From assembly GCA_002633005.1 (NCBI GenBank), contig NMRA01000035.1, positions 248,001-312,000 on the forward strand: DNA of 64,000 bases, written 5' to 3'. Source of the DNA: Phoronis australis. Taxonomy: Eukaryota > Phoronida > Phoronidae. Below the pieces are notes generated by a model that saw only the letters and a program-made list of their open reading frames with translations, had not been told where the DNA came from and did not search any database. Each line of letters begins with the position of its first letter. Position 1 is the first letter of the stretch. Both the position numbers and the translations under genes were made by a program. This document shows, one piece after another, positions 25,471-38,100 of the stretch.

Positions 25471-25617
25471 GCTCCATTTCATGAAACATTTAGTCTAAAC
25501 TCTGCCAACCAAATGACAATGCTGCCATTTCATCACGCATCCTGTTGCGCTTGTTGAACAATGTTGTTGACATGCCAACAATTAAACTTGAGACTTCAAG
25601 TTTCATGAAATGAAGCT
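25471..25617. mobile_element. MITE-like inverted-repeat element, about 147 bp
   Basis: Left end 'GCTCCATTTCATGAAAC' and the reverse complement of the right end, 'GAGCTTCATTTCATGAAACT', form imperfect terminal inverted repeats of about 30 bp. There is no coding capacity. Part of the terminal motif ('TTTCATGAAA') recurs near 49,376. Confidence 0.55.
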
Positions 25618-26449
25618 CTGAATAGATTCAGAGCAGCATGGGATCATCTATGGGCCTACGTATCTGAAAGGATTATTAGGGGCATGTCTTTCAAGTCTGG
25701 GTAAAAACCAGTCTAATTGGGCTAAGGGGTAAGTCAAAAGATGGAAATCTGTATCCTGCTCAAGAACAGACTAAAAAGTCAACTTTTCACTACGACTTCA
25801 AGAAACAGGATCCCTGAATGCCATTGTTTATAAAGTTACGATCGTTGACTCATGAGCACTACCTAATAAATTTTGAGTTGCACATTGTATAATTTCTAGA
25901 AGGTGCACCAACCTGTTGACTGATTTGGGTCATTTTGTTCCTCGCATTAGATGTTATTTCTAAGCTTGAAAAGAACTTGACTGGTATATTTTTGCTTCAG
26001 AGGAGACTCATTAGGCCTAGTGGCGGGTTAGTTGCAGTCAACAAAATGATTCCAGGCATTTAGTTCTATTCAAACGAGGCTTAAGACTGCAACGACATTA
26101 GTTTGAAAGAGCAAACAAGCTTATACAGACCATGGCTTCAAACTGCTACGAAAAATGTGATGCTTGTAAAAATACTTTTTGAAAACTCATCACATAAATA
26201 AATTAGTAAGCCTGTTTAAAATAGCTGCTTGAAACCATAAACTTTCTGTCATGTTCCTGTTGCCACATAGTCAAACAACACAATGTGAACGTGTCATTAA
26301 AGCTATGGTTTTGATCAAAAGACCCAAGTTTTGATTTAAGCCACTTGGTCTTGAATTGTTCCTTCAAGCTGGAGGTAATTTCGGGGCTTTAAAAGAATCG
26401 CCAGCTTATTATTTTTTCAGATTAAACTCAAAATTTTTGTGTCACTTCT

Positions 26450-26540
26450 TCCCAAGCCCTGAGGTCACCTCTAAACTGGTCGAGGATCAACATTAGACCA
26501 ATTTTATAATGGCAAGTGACGTAAACCTGAACGGGTTTGG
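26450..26540. repeat. Dispersed repeat family D, weak copy
   Basis: 'GAGGTCACCTCTAAACTGGT', then 'ATTAGACCAATTTTATAATG', resembles 15,283-15,420 and 46,935-47,110. Confidence 0.3.
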
Positions 26541-27159
26541 TTTAATGCTATTTGAATTCCGAATTTCTGAAGGTCTAACTGATGCTATTGGTGGAGATAC
26601 ATCTACTTCAAATTTGTAGGCACAATTCCTGGCCCAATTGTAAAACAAAATAACACGTTTATCATGGGTGAAATTGAAAGCCATCAGGAACCTGAAATGT
26701 CTTCGTCGAGATGACAAATAAGGGAGCCAAAAACAGGTGCACGCATCTACACTCACAGGTACAAGCATCTATACTCGTAGGCACACAATGCAGATTTACT
26801 GACCATGAGCATTGGGGGAAAGCAAAACTGATCGTTCCTCATATGGACTGAATTTTCTGCCCAGGAGCAGACATCAAGTGTTCATCACTCGTTTGAAGAC
26901 ATGTCCTTTAGGCTAAGAAAATGCCTACACCAAACAAGCAAAAGATGGACGTTGTCACACAGATAATTCAATAAATTGATCCTCGGAGTCCATAGATATT
27001 TTTACAAGACACTCAGTTGTACCCTAGTGCCCAGAAATCCAGTATTCGAAAGGATTCTCAAATGAAGCACCCACGACTTGAGTGACGCATGTAGTCCTGA
27101 ATAACCAGCACTTGTTTTAAAGGATTGGCATAACAATACAGCTTGCACTTCTCCACAAG

Positions 27160-27165
27160 TTTATT
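27160..27165 (-). terminator. Candidate HDDC2 polyadenylation signal
   Basis: AATAAA on the minus strand about 640 bp after the HDDC2 stop. It is the only clear canonical hexamer I noted on that strand in range; not confirmed. Confidence 0.25.
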
Positions 27166-27805
27166 GGAATTCCTTGAGTGGAAACAAAAAAGGGCCGCGA
27201 GTCCAGAGATATCCAGGAGTGATCTTTTTTTAGTAAGTGTTAAGTTAATAGTGAGAACAGATCAAAATGCCAAATGAATATATGTCCTGAGTACCATTCA
27301 TTTCCAGTTTCACGAACTACCGAGGTTCTTTTTAGAAAATTTGTTTGGCCTTGAATTGTCCAGATACGATGCATCACTGAGCCATACTACTGTCTCGGGT
27401 ATTTCATTCAGGGGTTGTCTATTCAGAATTCATAGAGGTTATAAACAGTTATCTTCTCAACCACGACCGTAAACCCTTCATTAAGCTGTGGCACAGGCCG
27501 TATGGCTAAGTAAGGCTAAGTGAATGGTTCATAATGAACTACTTTCACTGACCTTGCATGTCAATTTCAAAAGGCCGATTGTGCATGAACGATACCCATG
27601 ATATACAATGCGGACTAGATACCCCTTCCAAGCCCAAAATGTTCTGACCATGAACATTACAGAGCTGTCAAAGCCAAATGCTCGACAACTGCGTCAAAAG
27701 ACGCTAAACCTACTTGATTATAATGTAGACTTTTGATACTTGCACATAGAATCTATAGAAACTTTTTAAGTGATTACTATAAAATGACTTAAAATTGACT
27801 TTGTG

Positions 27806-30800
27806 TTAGCTCTTATCACTTTCTTTACCATTCAGCAATGTCTTCCTTTTTTCGTAAAGGTCCAGTATCCACGACTTGACTTTGGGATGTTGAAACGTTC
27901 CTGCAAAGAATACGAAAGTTAAAATACATCACCCTGAAATGAACACTGGTATCATTTATAGTGTGTAATGGAAACTGTGACTGTAGTTAATAAGTATCCT
28001 CAAAAAACCATTTAATCATTTGAAAATGAGCCAGAACTAGATATTCCCCAACAAGTTACAAATAAAAGGCTATTCTTGACTCTTCGTAACATAATTATGT
28101 AACTGGTGTTCGCTCAAAGCTACCTTTCACATGGTTTTATGAAACCAAGTACTTGAAAAAGACTTGCATTGACTGTGTGTGTGCGCGTGTGTGAGCGCGT
28201 GTGATAGCGTGCGTGTGTGTTTGCGTGCGTGCGTGCGTGCGTTATCTTGGATGGTATTTTGGTAACTTGTAAGACTGAAGTAAAACTAAAAAATATGAGA
28301 ATTGTTCATTTTGTTTCTAGGTTATTAGGTGACTTTCACTAAAAAATTGATTTGCTTCATTTTAACTGCATTATCTTGTGGCTGTGTATTGATTCCAGGA
28401 CTGTTTTGATACCCAAAAAATTGAAATGGGCCCAAACAAATTTTGAATGTGGGTGAAGTTAATCCCCGTATTTGGAAGAAAAGGGAAACACTGTCTTGCT
28501 TCAGACTAGTTTTTGAAAATCAACACTTAACTGCTAATATCCTTTCAACACCCAAATTACAAACATGGTCACTCAACCACACAAAATATGTTTTGAACCT
28601 TTCCATACCACAACAGAAAGTAACTTACACATGGAGAACAGAGCATTCAGGGGAATGCCAAACGAAATGAGTGTCAAAATGTAATTCACAAGGTTGAAGA
28701 CCCCTTCCAAAATAGACAGCTTTATAGTGTAGGTGATCATTACCAACTGTTATGAAGGCAAGGAAAACTGAGATTGGTTTGTTTGAGGTAAATCGGCTCA
28801 TGTTTTGGCTACAAATAGGAAGTAGATGCCATTTTAAATCCATGTACAAGAGATTTACCAAAGTAAACAACGTAAAATAAAAAGAACTTGGTGAAGCATG
28901 AGTTTTTATATTGAATTTTGAGCAGATAATGTTGATGCAATTGGGTGTGGATAAAGTCGAAATTGCAAACTTCAAACTGGAACAAATCAGCGGCAATGAT
29001 TCTTCCAGTTAAAGTAGTCTCTGAATTCCATTTGGGTGGCCCGTAGTTTTATCATGTGTAATGAGGAATACTAATTATATTAAATGAATTGAAGGGCTCG
29101 TCCAAAAAAGGAATCAGGGGCTTCAAATGGGATGTTATCAGTGTAACGTAATACATGATTTTCTGAATTGGCTTTCTGACCATTGGTGACTTTTTTCACC
29201 AGCAGTTTTGGATACTACATCTGACCTAGGATTACTCATGGGCAATGCAGCACTGAAAAAAGTGCGTAGGGGCTGTAGCCCCCCAAACCCCCTATGGTGC
29301 GCCGCCCATGTTACTACGCCAGGACATTCCATACATAACAGCACTGTGTAGCCCAGTATTGTACTTGTGTCTCATCCTTAATAGCAACTAATCAATAAAT
29401 AACGGATTTAGGCTACACCAAGAGCTGTTACATCCAGCGATACCTTTTGTTGATTCAAAGAAGTCCTGTAATTCACCAGGTCTCTTCTGTTCTTTTTCGT
29501 ACTCGTATGCTTGAAGGACCATCTCAAATCTGTCGAGATCTTTCACAAATTTGGCTTCTTCAGTCTTCTGCAACTCGTATTCCTAAAACAGCAATGGTAA
29601 AATTTAATGTAGTTGACTTAATATGCAGGAGCCTGTCATCACTGTGGCTGAGGGGCAGGTGATTCATTATCATATATTACAGTTTCAGTATGATGTCGAA
29701 ATTAATATTATATTAATGTGCTGAAAACTGATTTCAGCGAAAAATATTACAGTAAAATCTCTCCAGTTTAAGATAGCCTTTAAATTTGGGACATGGAAAT
29801 TCAAGCAGTAATTGAATTTTCGTGATTCTGAAGATTGGGACATGGCTGATTTTGGCATTCATAATTGTGCTTCTCAAACTTTGTATTAACGGAGTCCGAA
29901 AATAAACCTGGCAGTTCAGAAAATTGTCAAAAATAGCTACCAATGCAGCCTTTGCATGCGTCCACTTAGTGCGTAATATTGAGGTGAATGATTGTTTGAC
30001 ACTAACTGTTATTGTTAAATTCAGGATGGCCAAAATTGGGTACAAGTTCTGACTTTAAGTAAAATAATTTTCACTGTCCCAAACTGGAGAATTGTCCACC
30101 AGGTACTCTAATGCCACATAAAGATAAAGCGTTCTTCATAATGCATAATGACCACGGTGTAATCTCAGAGACTTCAATAACTGGACATGCTATTATCATC
30201 GATTTGAGTATGGTAGTTCACAAAGAGAGCAAAGAAGTGAAGACAAATGACTTGATTCCTTAAGCAACTCTTATTTAATCACAGAACAAGGATTTGCGGT
30301 TCACTCATGAAATCTGACCACACTTAGGAAGTGAGCTGTATGCATGACTACTGAGGATGGTCTACCAAGACGAAAATGCATTATGTCACCATGGACTTTT
30401 ACAAACATACACACCCAATAAGATATCAGTACAAGCATCAAATGAAAATCAGACGAATATTGCTGTACTGGTTTTCACCACGGATGTCTCCAGAATTACC
30501 GGGTATGTCAGTGGATGATAGCTACTACACTAAGTTCTGCACAATGTTACTATATCTATACTTTCGCACCATAAAGAGTATTGTGTATCCAAGCACGTTT
30601 TACATTCGACTTCAGGATATAAAAAAATATTCCGAGTAACAAACCTCAAAAAGGTTGAGAAGTTCCTGGCCTAGTTCTTGACTGACGAGGCTGGAAATGT
30701 GCTGCATAGCTTCCTGAAACAGAACAGTGTAAAATGCTAGATACATACACACATAAGACCACCGAGGTTTATCCTCTACTGGCTCCTGCAGCAAAAGTTA

Positions 30801-33800
30801 CACAATGCATAAAATTAAAATTAATAGAAAAATTACCAGCAACTTAAAGTTGCAAGATACCTTTAAAAGTACATGAGATGTTTACTTCTCCAAGAACATT
30901 CGAAAGCATTTGGAAGCTATGTTGCTAAATGCCAGGAGTTCACATGACAAGTTTGAACTTTGAATCATTTTACCATGTGATGGCCAGAAGTGCCGGATTC
31001 AATCGAATCCTCAAATATTTCCTTCTAATTCTCCAATGACATAGTAATTAGTACAATTTTTTTACAAATAGTTTATGACCCAATTCAATTATTGTGCTGA
31101 GCTATGTTACCAGAAACCTCCATTAAAGGGTTAAGTTCCATTCTCTAGGGATACAGTACTTGAACCAACAGGGAAGCACATTGCGATAAAATNTGTGGAT
31201 AAAGTCGAAATTGCAAATTTAAAACTGGAACAAATCAGTGGCAACGATTCTTCCAGTTAAAGTAGTCTCTGAATTCCATTCGGGTGGTCCGTAGTTTTAT
31301 CACGTGTAATGAGGAATGCTAATTATATTAAATGAATTGAAGGGCTCTTCCAAAAAAGGAACCAGGGGCTTCAAATGGGATGTTGTCAGTGTAACGTAAT
31401 ACATGATTTTCTGAATTGGCTTTCTGACCATTGGTGACTTTTTTCACCAGCAGTTTTGGATACTACATCTGACCTAGGATTACTCATGGGCGACGCAGCA
31501 CTGAAAAAAGGGCGTATGGGGCTGTAGCCCCCCGAACCTCCTATGGTGCGCCGCCCATGTTACTACGCCAGAAATTCCATACATAACAGCACTGTGTAGC
31601 CCAGTATTGCACTTGTGTCTTATCCTTAATAGCAACTAATCAATAAATAACGGATTTAGGCTACACCAAGAGCTGTTACAGCCAATGATACCTTTTGTTG
31701 ATTCAAAGAAGTCTTGTAATTCGCCAGGTCTCTTCTGTTCTTTTTCGTACTCGTATGCTTGAAGGACCATCTCAAATCTGTCGAGATCTTTCACAAATTT
31801 GGCTTCTTCAGTCTTCTGCAACTCGTATTCCTATAACAGCAATGGTAAAATTTAATATATTTGACTAAATAAGCAGAAGCCAGTCATCACTGTGGCTGAG
31901 GGGCAGGTGATTCATTATATATTACAGTTTCAGTATGATGTCGAAATTAATATTATATTAATGTGCTCAAAACTGATTTCAGCGAAAAATATTACGGTAA
32001 AATCTCTCCAGTTTGGGTAGCCTTTAACTTTGGGACATGGAAATTCAAGAAGTAATTGAACTTTCGTGATTCTGAAGATTGGGACACGGCTGATTTTGGC
32101 ATTCATAATTGTGCTTCTCAAACCTTCATTTAACGGAGTCCGAAAATAAACATGGCAGGTCAAAAAATTGTCAAAAATAGCTACCAATGCAGCCTTTGCA
32201 TGCGTCCACTTAGTGTGTAATATTGATGTGAATGATTGTCACTAACTGTTATTGTTAAATTCAGGATGGCCAGTATTGCCTAGTTCTAAAATTGGGTACA
32301 AGTTCTGACTTTAAGTAAAATAATTTTCACTGTCCCAAACTGGAGAACATAGTCCATCAGGTACTCTATTGCCACGTAAAGATAAAGCATACTTCATAAT
32401 GCATAATGACCACGGTGTAATCTCAGAGACTTCAATAACTGGACATGCTATTATCATCGATTTGAGTATGGTAGTTCACAAAGAGAGCAAAGAAGTGAAG
32501 ACAAATGACTTGATTCGTTAAGCAACTCTTATTTAATCATCGAACAAGGATTTGCGGTTCACTCATGAAATCTGACCACACTTAGGAAGTGAGCTGTATG
32601 CATGACTACTGAGGATGGTCTACCAAGACGAAAATGCATTATGTCACCATGGACTTTTACAAACATACACACCCAATAAGATATCAGTACAAGCATCAAA
32701 TGAAAATCAGACAAATATTGCTGTACTGGTTTTCACCACGGATGTCTCCAGAATTACCGGGTATGTCAGTGGATGATAGCTACTACACTAAGTTCTGCAC
32801 AATGTTACTATATCTATACTTTCGCACCATAAAGAGTATTGTGTATCCAAGCACGTTTTACATTCGACTTCAGGATATAAAAAAATATTCCGAGTAACAA
32901 ACCTCAAAAAGGTTGAGAAGTTCCTGGCCTAGTTCTTGACTGACGAGGCTGGAAATGTGCTGCATAGCTTCCTGAAACAGAACAGTGTAAAATGCTAGAC
33001 ACATACACACATAAGACCACCGAGGTTTATCCTCTACTGGCTCCTGCAGCAAAAGTTACACAATGCATAAAATTAAAATTAATAGAAAAATTACCAGCAA
33101 CTTAAAGTTGCAAGATACCTTTAAAAGTACATGAGATTTTTACTTCTCCAAGAACATTCGAAAGCATTTGGAAGCTATGTTGCTAAATGCCAGGAGTTCA
33201 CATGACAGGTTTGAACTTTGAATCATTTTACCTTGTGATGGCCAGAAGTGCCGGATTCAATCGAATCCTCAAATATTTCCTTCTAATTCTCCAATGACAT
33301 AGTAATTAGTACAATTTTTTTACAAATAGTTTATGACCCAATTCAATTATTGTGCTGAGCTATGTTACCAAAAACCTCCATTAAAGGGTTAAGTTCCATT
33401 ATCTAGGGATACAGTACTTGAACCAACAGGGAAGCACATTGCGATAAAATTCGTGGTTATGGGTCAATTTTGAAATTTCAGATATTTAAACGTTTGTATT
33501 TTATGAAATTTTCACAGTACTGTCACTAACGTTGTTTGAAAATGCATGTTAAACAAACACAGGCATGTTGGAGTATTATCAAAAATTCTTCAAACGATGA
33601 TGTAAGTAAGCATCTTTTTCTACTATCTAAAACATGGCCTTCATTTGGAGAATATTGCGGCAAGAAACTTAACAACTAAAACATCACGACATGCAGTAAC
33701 CTCTTACGAATTCTCGCTTGCATTTCTCTTCCTTGCTCACACCACAAGATGGCGTCAGGTCTCCCACAATGCTCTCAGCCATATCGTGCACCAAGGCAAT

Positions 33801-35111
33801 CTTTATACACCTGAAGGAGAGAATCATGTTGTCAAACTCAAAGCAGTTAAACTGTCATAATATGTATCAGGTTAACCTCATGTCTAGTATGAGGGCAAAG
33901 TACCTGGGGGGTCTAAAAAATCGGGTATAGGTATGCCACCTGTGGGGTCAAAATAGATTCAGACCTACAAACGAATCATGAAAAAGGCCACCCATATCAA
34001 TGCCAGAAGTCTTAGAATATACACCCACTTTGATACCTGGCTAAAAACTGGCCCATCTTGATATTAAAATTTTGGCAAAAGACCTGACCCATTTCAGCAG
34101 TACACATGCAATATCCCGTGCCATAAAAGAGATCCCCCAGGCAAAGAACCAGCCTATTACCTTCTGTCTAACAGTCACTGAGTCAGTAGTACATGAAATA
34201 AACCAAGAAGCACTAAGACAATTTTGAATGTACCGTAACATACACGAACCCGAGGGAGAATGGCGACGGGGTGGCAGCATCAATTAATTGGTAAACAATA
34301 TACAGCACATAAAGCATATCCAACGCTGGTCAGTCTAAATACATGATTGAGAAGTGAAAAGATAGACCTATCTCTATTGAGTCCATCTTTTTCATCGACC
34401 AAGAAGGAGAGTACAGCCATCCTATACATATGCTCTGCTACACTCTCTGGGTGGTCAACATTCCGTAGACGCCAACCAGCCCGTACAGTCCTCTGGAAAA
34501 AGAAATACTTGTGAGGCTCTGCATTTAAATAACCACATGCTTTTAAAAACAACTCACGACTGAAACAATTAACATGCAACGTTAACAACGTAATAGATGG
34601 GGTGGGGGACTTTCCATACTGGTGCTCTCTAGAGTAATGAGAGCATGAAAGTGACTTCCGATTGATCTCGACTCAGAGATGTTGGACAGAAATCCAATTA
34701 CTACATTTCATAAATGAATAAACTCCACTGTCACTCACATGGTTTGAATTGTTAATTCCTAAGTTATTTTAGGTTTCTGCTATTTTCGGCTTACACAGAA
34801 CTGGACCAATTTGTTGGAAATGAAGAAAGCAATTGTAATCGTGACTGGTCTGTAAACATGACAAGTTTAATTGACTGGATTGGCCAGCATGAATTGGTGA
34901 ACAAAACAGCTGCTACTAGTACTTGAACCCCATATCACTGGAGGGGAACTCAGGGTCAATTTCGAGTTATTCTGAGAAAGAGGGAGAGGAATTTGTTAGA
35001 ATATGCTTGAATATGACACCATATAGGTTTGGTAAGGAAGTAAACCAAATACCACACCTTTAGATGTCCCACTAGACTCATGAACTCCAGCAATTTCGTT
35101 CCGCTCGCCAT
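27806..35111 (-). CDS. HDDC2: HDDC2 homologue, HD-domain 5'-deoxynucleotidase, complete
   Basis: Coding exons from the start: 35058-35111, 34368-34492, 33708-33810, 30645-30713 (second copy 32903-32971), 29444-29582 (second copy 31692-31830), 27806-27900. One copy of each exon gives a 194-residue frame (human about 204) with GT-AG introns. The family removes phosphate from deoxyribonucleoside 5'-monophosphates with a divalent metal. Expected metal ligands are present: His39 in '[11 protein letters not shown]', His68-Asp69 in 'ALVHDMAESIVGD', and Asp134 in 'EAKFVKDLDRFEMVLQA'. The N terminus '[12 protein letters not shown]' and the final exon 'FQHPKVKSW' also match. Exons 4 and 5 occur twice only because two allelic contigs overlap (N at 31,193); exons 1 and 2 recur at 36,056-37,324 for the same reason. 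Head-to-head with MRPS28, 74 bp between start codons. Confidence 0.92.
28174..28242. repeat. GT/GCGT microsatellite
   Basis: An imperfect (GT)n/(GCGT)n tract in the last HDDC2 intron, ending in 'GCGTGCGTGCGTGCGTGCG'. Confidence 0.85.
28946..31192. repeat. Allelic overlap 1, left copy (end of contig)
   Basis: About 2.25 kb nearly identical in order and content to 31,194-33,450. It contains HDDC2 exons 5 and 4. The copy ends exactly at N 31,193, where the words before N ('GGGAAGCACATTGCGATAAA') match the end of the other copy. Differences are scattered substitutions and small indels. Confidence 0.9.
31193..31193. other. Single N joining two overlapping allelic contigs
   Basis: Sequence left of N equals sequence ending near 33,450, and sequence right of N equals sequence beginning at 28,946. 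That is the signature of two contig ends that overlap but were not merged. Confidence 0.9.
31194..33450. repeat. Allelic overlap 1, right copy (start of contig)
   Basis: Second version of 28,946-31,192, with HDDC2 exons 5 (31692-31830) and 4 (32903-32971) again intact and in frame. The exon 5 donor is GTATCA here and GTATCG in the left copy. It runs directly on into the unique exon 3. Confidence 0.9.
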
Positions 35112-35185
35112 CTCCCGAACTGTGTCTGAGCATCTGTGCTCAGCTGAAATTTCCTACCCGATAGATGGCGCTCAGTTCATCCAAA
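35112..35185. promoter_or_regulatory. Bidirectional HDDC2/MRPS28 promoter, allele 1
   Basis: Only 74 bp separate the HDDC2 ATG (minus) from the MRPS28 ATG (plus), so the transcription start sites must lie within or across the two genes' first exons. No TATA box is visible. Compared with the second allele at 37,325-37,390 it has 8 extra bases in a 'GAGCATCTGTGCTCAGC' segment. Confidence 0.7.
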
Positions 35186-38100
35186 ATGGCGCTGTCCATG
35201 AGGTTATCGGTTTTAGGTTTTCGACAACAGTTTAAGCGTTTAACTGCGTATTTTAGCACTGACAGCGAAACAGGTGAAGTACATTCAAAAGGTAATCCAG
35301 CGAAGGTATTCTTATTATAAAAATCATGGGATAAATCGTTTAAATTGACTTGAACTTAGGAATTGGGCCTTCGTCAGCGGCCTTGCCGCTGGTTTACACC
35401 TTAATTTCCAAAAAGAAGAGAGAAAAAGAGCGCAGGCGTGATGCCTTTTGCGGTACACCATGCGTGTTTAGGCCAGAAGGCCTGGCCCATTACAGGTTGG
35501 CGTCTAGATCCCTGCGGTTATCTGTCTTCAGACGTAGTAAAAGTGTATGCACTACGATAGCCAGCCAGCTAGCTGTATAGTCCGATTACCTCTCGTCGTC
35601 AGTCTCCAAAGGTCGTCCGCCATCTTGTTTCGCGTGCAGCGCTGCCACGCGGGACTTAGCGTTCCAATTTGGAACGCTCGTCTGCACGTTAGGTACTAAC
35701 CTCTCGGGAGAAACACGCATGGAAGAACTGAGACTAAAATTAATGCATTTACCGACTGTTTTTTTGAGACCACTTAAAAACTTGTTGATTTTACTAATGC
35801 ACTTTTTTGTTCATTTTCAGAAGATATTTTCGAAATTAAATTTTCTTCAGACGGAACAAAAAGCAACCCAGGGATTGTTTATGCAATGTATCTATTTGTC
35901 CCAGGCACTAACCGACATCTGTTAGGCCAAAGGAAAAACGCAGCAGACAAATGGAACACGCTGGGTGCTTAACAGTTTCGGCCCACGCCTTGGTCATCAA
36001 AATATTGTTCACTTGTTTTTTTATNAATACATGACTGAGAAGTGAAAAGACAGACCTATCTCTATTGAGTCCATCTTTTTCATCCACCAAGAAGGAGAGT
36101 ACAGCCATCCTATACATATGCTCTGCTACACTCTCTGGGTGGTTAACATTCCGTAGACGCCAACCAGCCCGTACAGTCCTCTGGAAAACGAAATACTTGT
36201 GAGGCTCTGCATTTAAATAACCACATACTTTTAAAAACAACTCATGACTGAAACAATTAACATGCAACGTTAACAACGTAATAGATGGGGTGGGGGACTT
36301 TCCGTACTGGCGCTCTCTAGAGTAATGAGAGCATGAAAGTGACTTCCGATTGATCTCGACTCAGATTTGGTGGACAGAAATTCAATTATTACATTTCATA
36401 AATGAATAAACTCCACTGTCACTCACATATTTTGAATTGTTAGTTCCCAAGTTATTTTAGGTTTCTGCTGTATTGGTTTACACAGAGCTGGACCATTTTG
36501 TTGGAAATGATGAAAGCATTGTAATCACGACTGCAGAGTAGGTCTGTAAACATGACAAGTTTAATTGACTCAGTGGCAGATCTACGATTTCAGTAAGGGG
36601 GGGTTTAGGATTCGAAAGAATCCGAGGCGCGTAGCGCCGAGGAGAAGGAAGGTCGCGAGAGGGTTTCCCTCCTCCCGTGTAAGATTTTTTGGGATTTTTA
36701 GTAGCTAATTTCGTTTTTCTGGCGATTTTTTTCCAGTTTTTATTTTTTATCCTGTCCCGAGGGGGGGGGTTTAAACCCCCTGAACCCCCCCTGTAGATCC
36801 GCCTCTGTGACTGGATTGGCCAGCATGAATTGGAGGAAACAAAACTTTGGCAGCTGCTAGTTGAACCCCACATCACTTGAACCTTGGGAACTCAGGGTCA
36901 TCCAGTTCAGTCTTGTATATGTATTTATATTTATATGTAGGCTTAATCAATAGCAAGTACTCCAAATATCAAAAATTTCTACGGTCAATGTGTCCGTCAT
37001 CAATAACACCAGTGTAAAACATGGTAAGCAGTAGTGCTGATTGCAGGATAGGCTTAGTGTAAACCCGTAGAATCTAGGCCTGAAATGCAATTTGACCGTG
37101 TTCAGACGCCAGCTGAACTGGTTGGCGACTAGTTAACGGTAGGCCCCAATAGTCCCCAGCTACTGCGTTCAACTTCGAGTTATTCTGAGAAAGAGGGAGA
37201 GGAATTTGTTAGAATATGCTGGAATATGACACCATATAGGTTTGGTAAGGAAGTAAACCAAATACCTCACCTTTAGATGTCCCACTAGACTCATGAACTC
37301 CAGCAATTTCGTTCCGCTCGCCATCTCTCGAACTGTGTCTGTGATCAGCTGAAATTTCCTACCCGATAGATGGCGCTCAGTTCATCCAAAATGGCGCTGT
37401 CCATGAGGTTATCGGTGTTAGGTTTTCGACAACAGTTTAAGCGTTTAACTGCGTATTTTAGCACTGACAGTGAAACAGGTGAAGTACATTCAAAAGGTAA
37501 TCCGGTGAAGGTATTCTCATTATAAAAAGCATGGGATAAATCGTTTAAATTGACTTGGACTTAGGGATTGGACCTTCTTCAGCGGCCTTGCCCTTGCCAT
37601 TGATTGGTTGACGCCTAAATTCTAAAAAGAGAAAAAAAGAGCGCAGGCCTGATGCCTTTTGCGGTACACCAGGGGTGTTTAGGCCAGAAGGCCTGGCCCA
37701 TTACAGGTTGGCGTCTATATCCCTGCGGTTATTTGTAGCACGGTCTTCAGACGTAGTAAAAGTGTATGTAATGTAGTCGTCAATTACACGGTGACCATCG
37801 CCTCTACTCGACTCTAGTCAACTAGAGGCGGTGTAGTAGCTCCGATAGGAGCATCATATGCTGGACGCTTTTCGGTGAATTATGCATCACGCTGACTAAA
37901 ACATCAAAGTCACATTGTTATAAATACCTTTTGCGCTTAGAGGGACACCTTAGGCTAGGAAGCCGTCGATTTATTTAATTCCTTCCAATTCAAAGAAATT
38001 TACTCCTGTTATCAAACTTTTTCTTCGAGCAGTCACTCGTTCAGTTCCCCAAATCAGAAACTCGCCATTTTTAACACTGCGGGCAGCAGGTGGTATGACG

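Larger units (their letters stand above)
23480..27805. other. Intergenic region between convergent LENG8 and HDDC2
   Basis: No conserved exon was recognised. It holds the LENG8 polyadenylation signal, a MITE-like element at 25,471-25,617, a short duplicated segment near 25,395-25,460, a family D repeat at 26,450-26,540, and the HDDC2 3' UTR on its right side. ORFs here are short and unlike any family I know. Confidence 0.6.

Noticed and set aside
29388-33052. Tandem duplication of HDDC2 exons 4 and 5 as a real exon duplication
   Set aside because: The breakpoint coincides exactly with a single N, intronic sequence is duplicated too, and two other Ns in the window show the same pattern.
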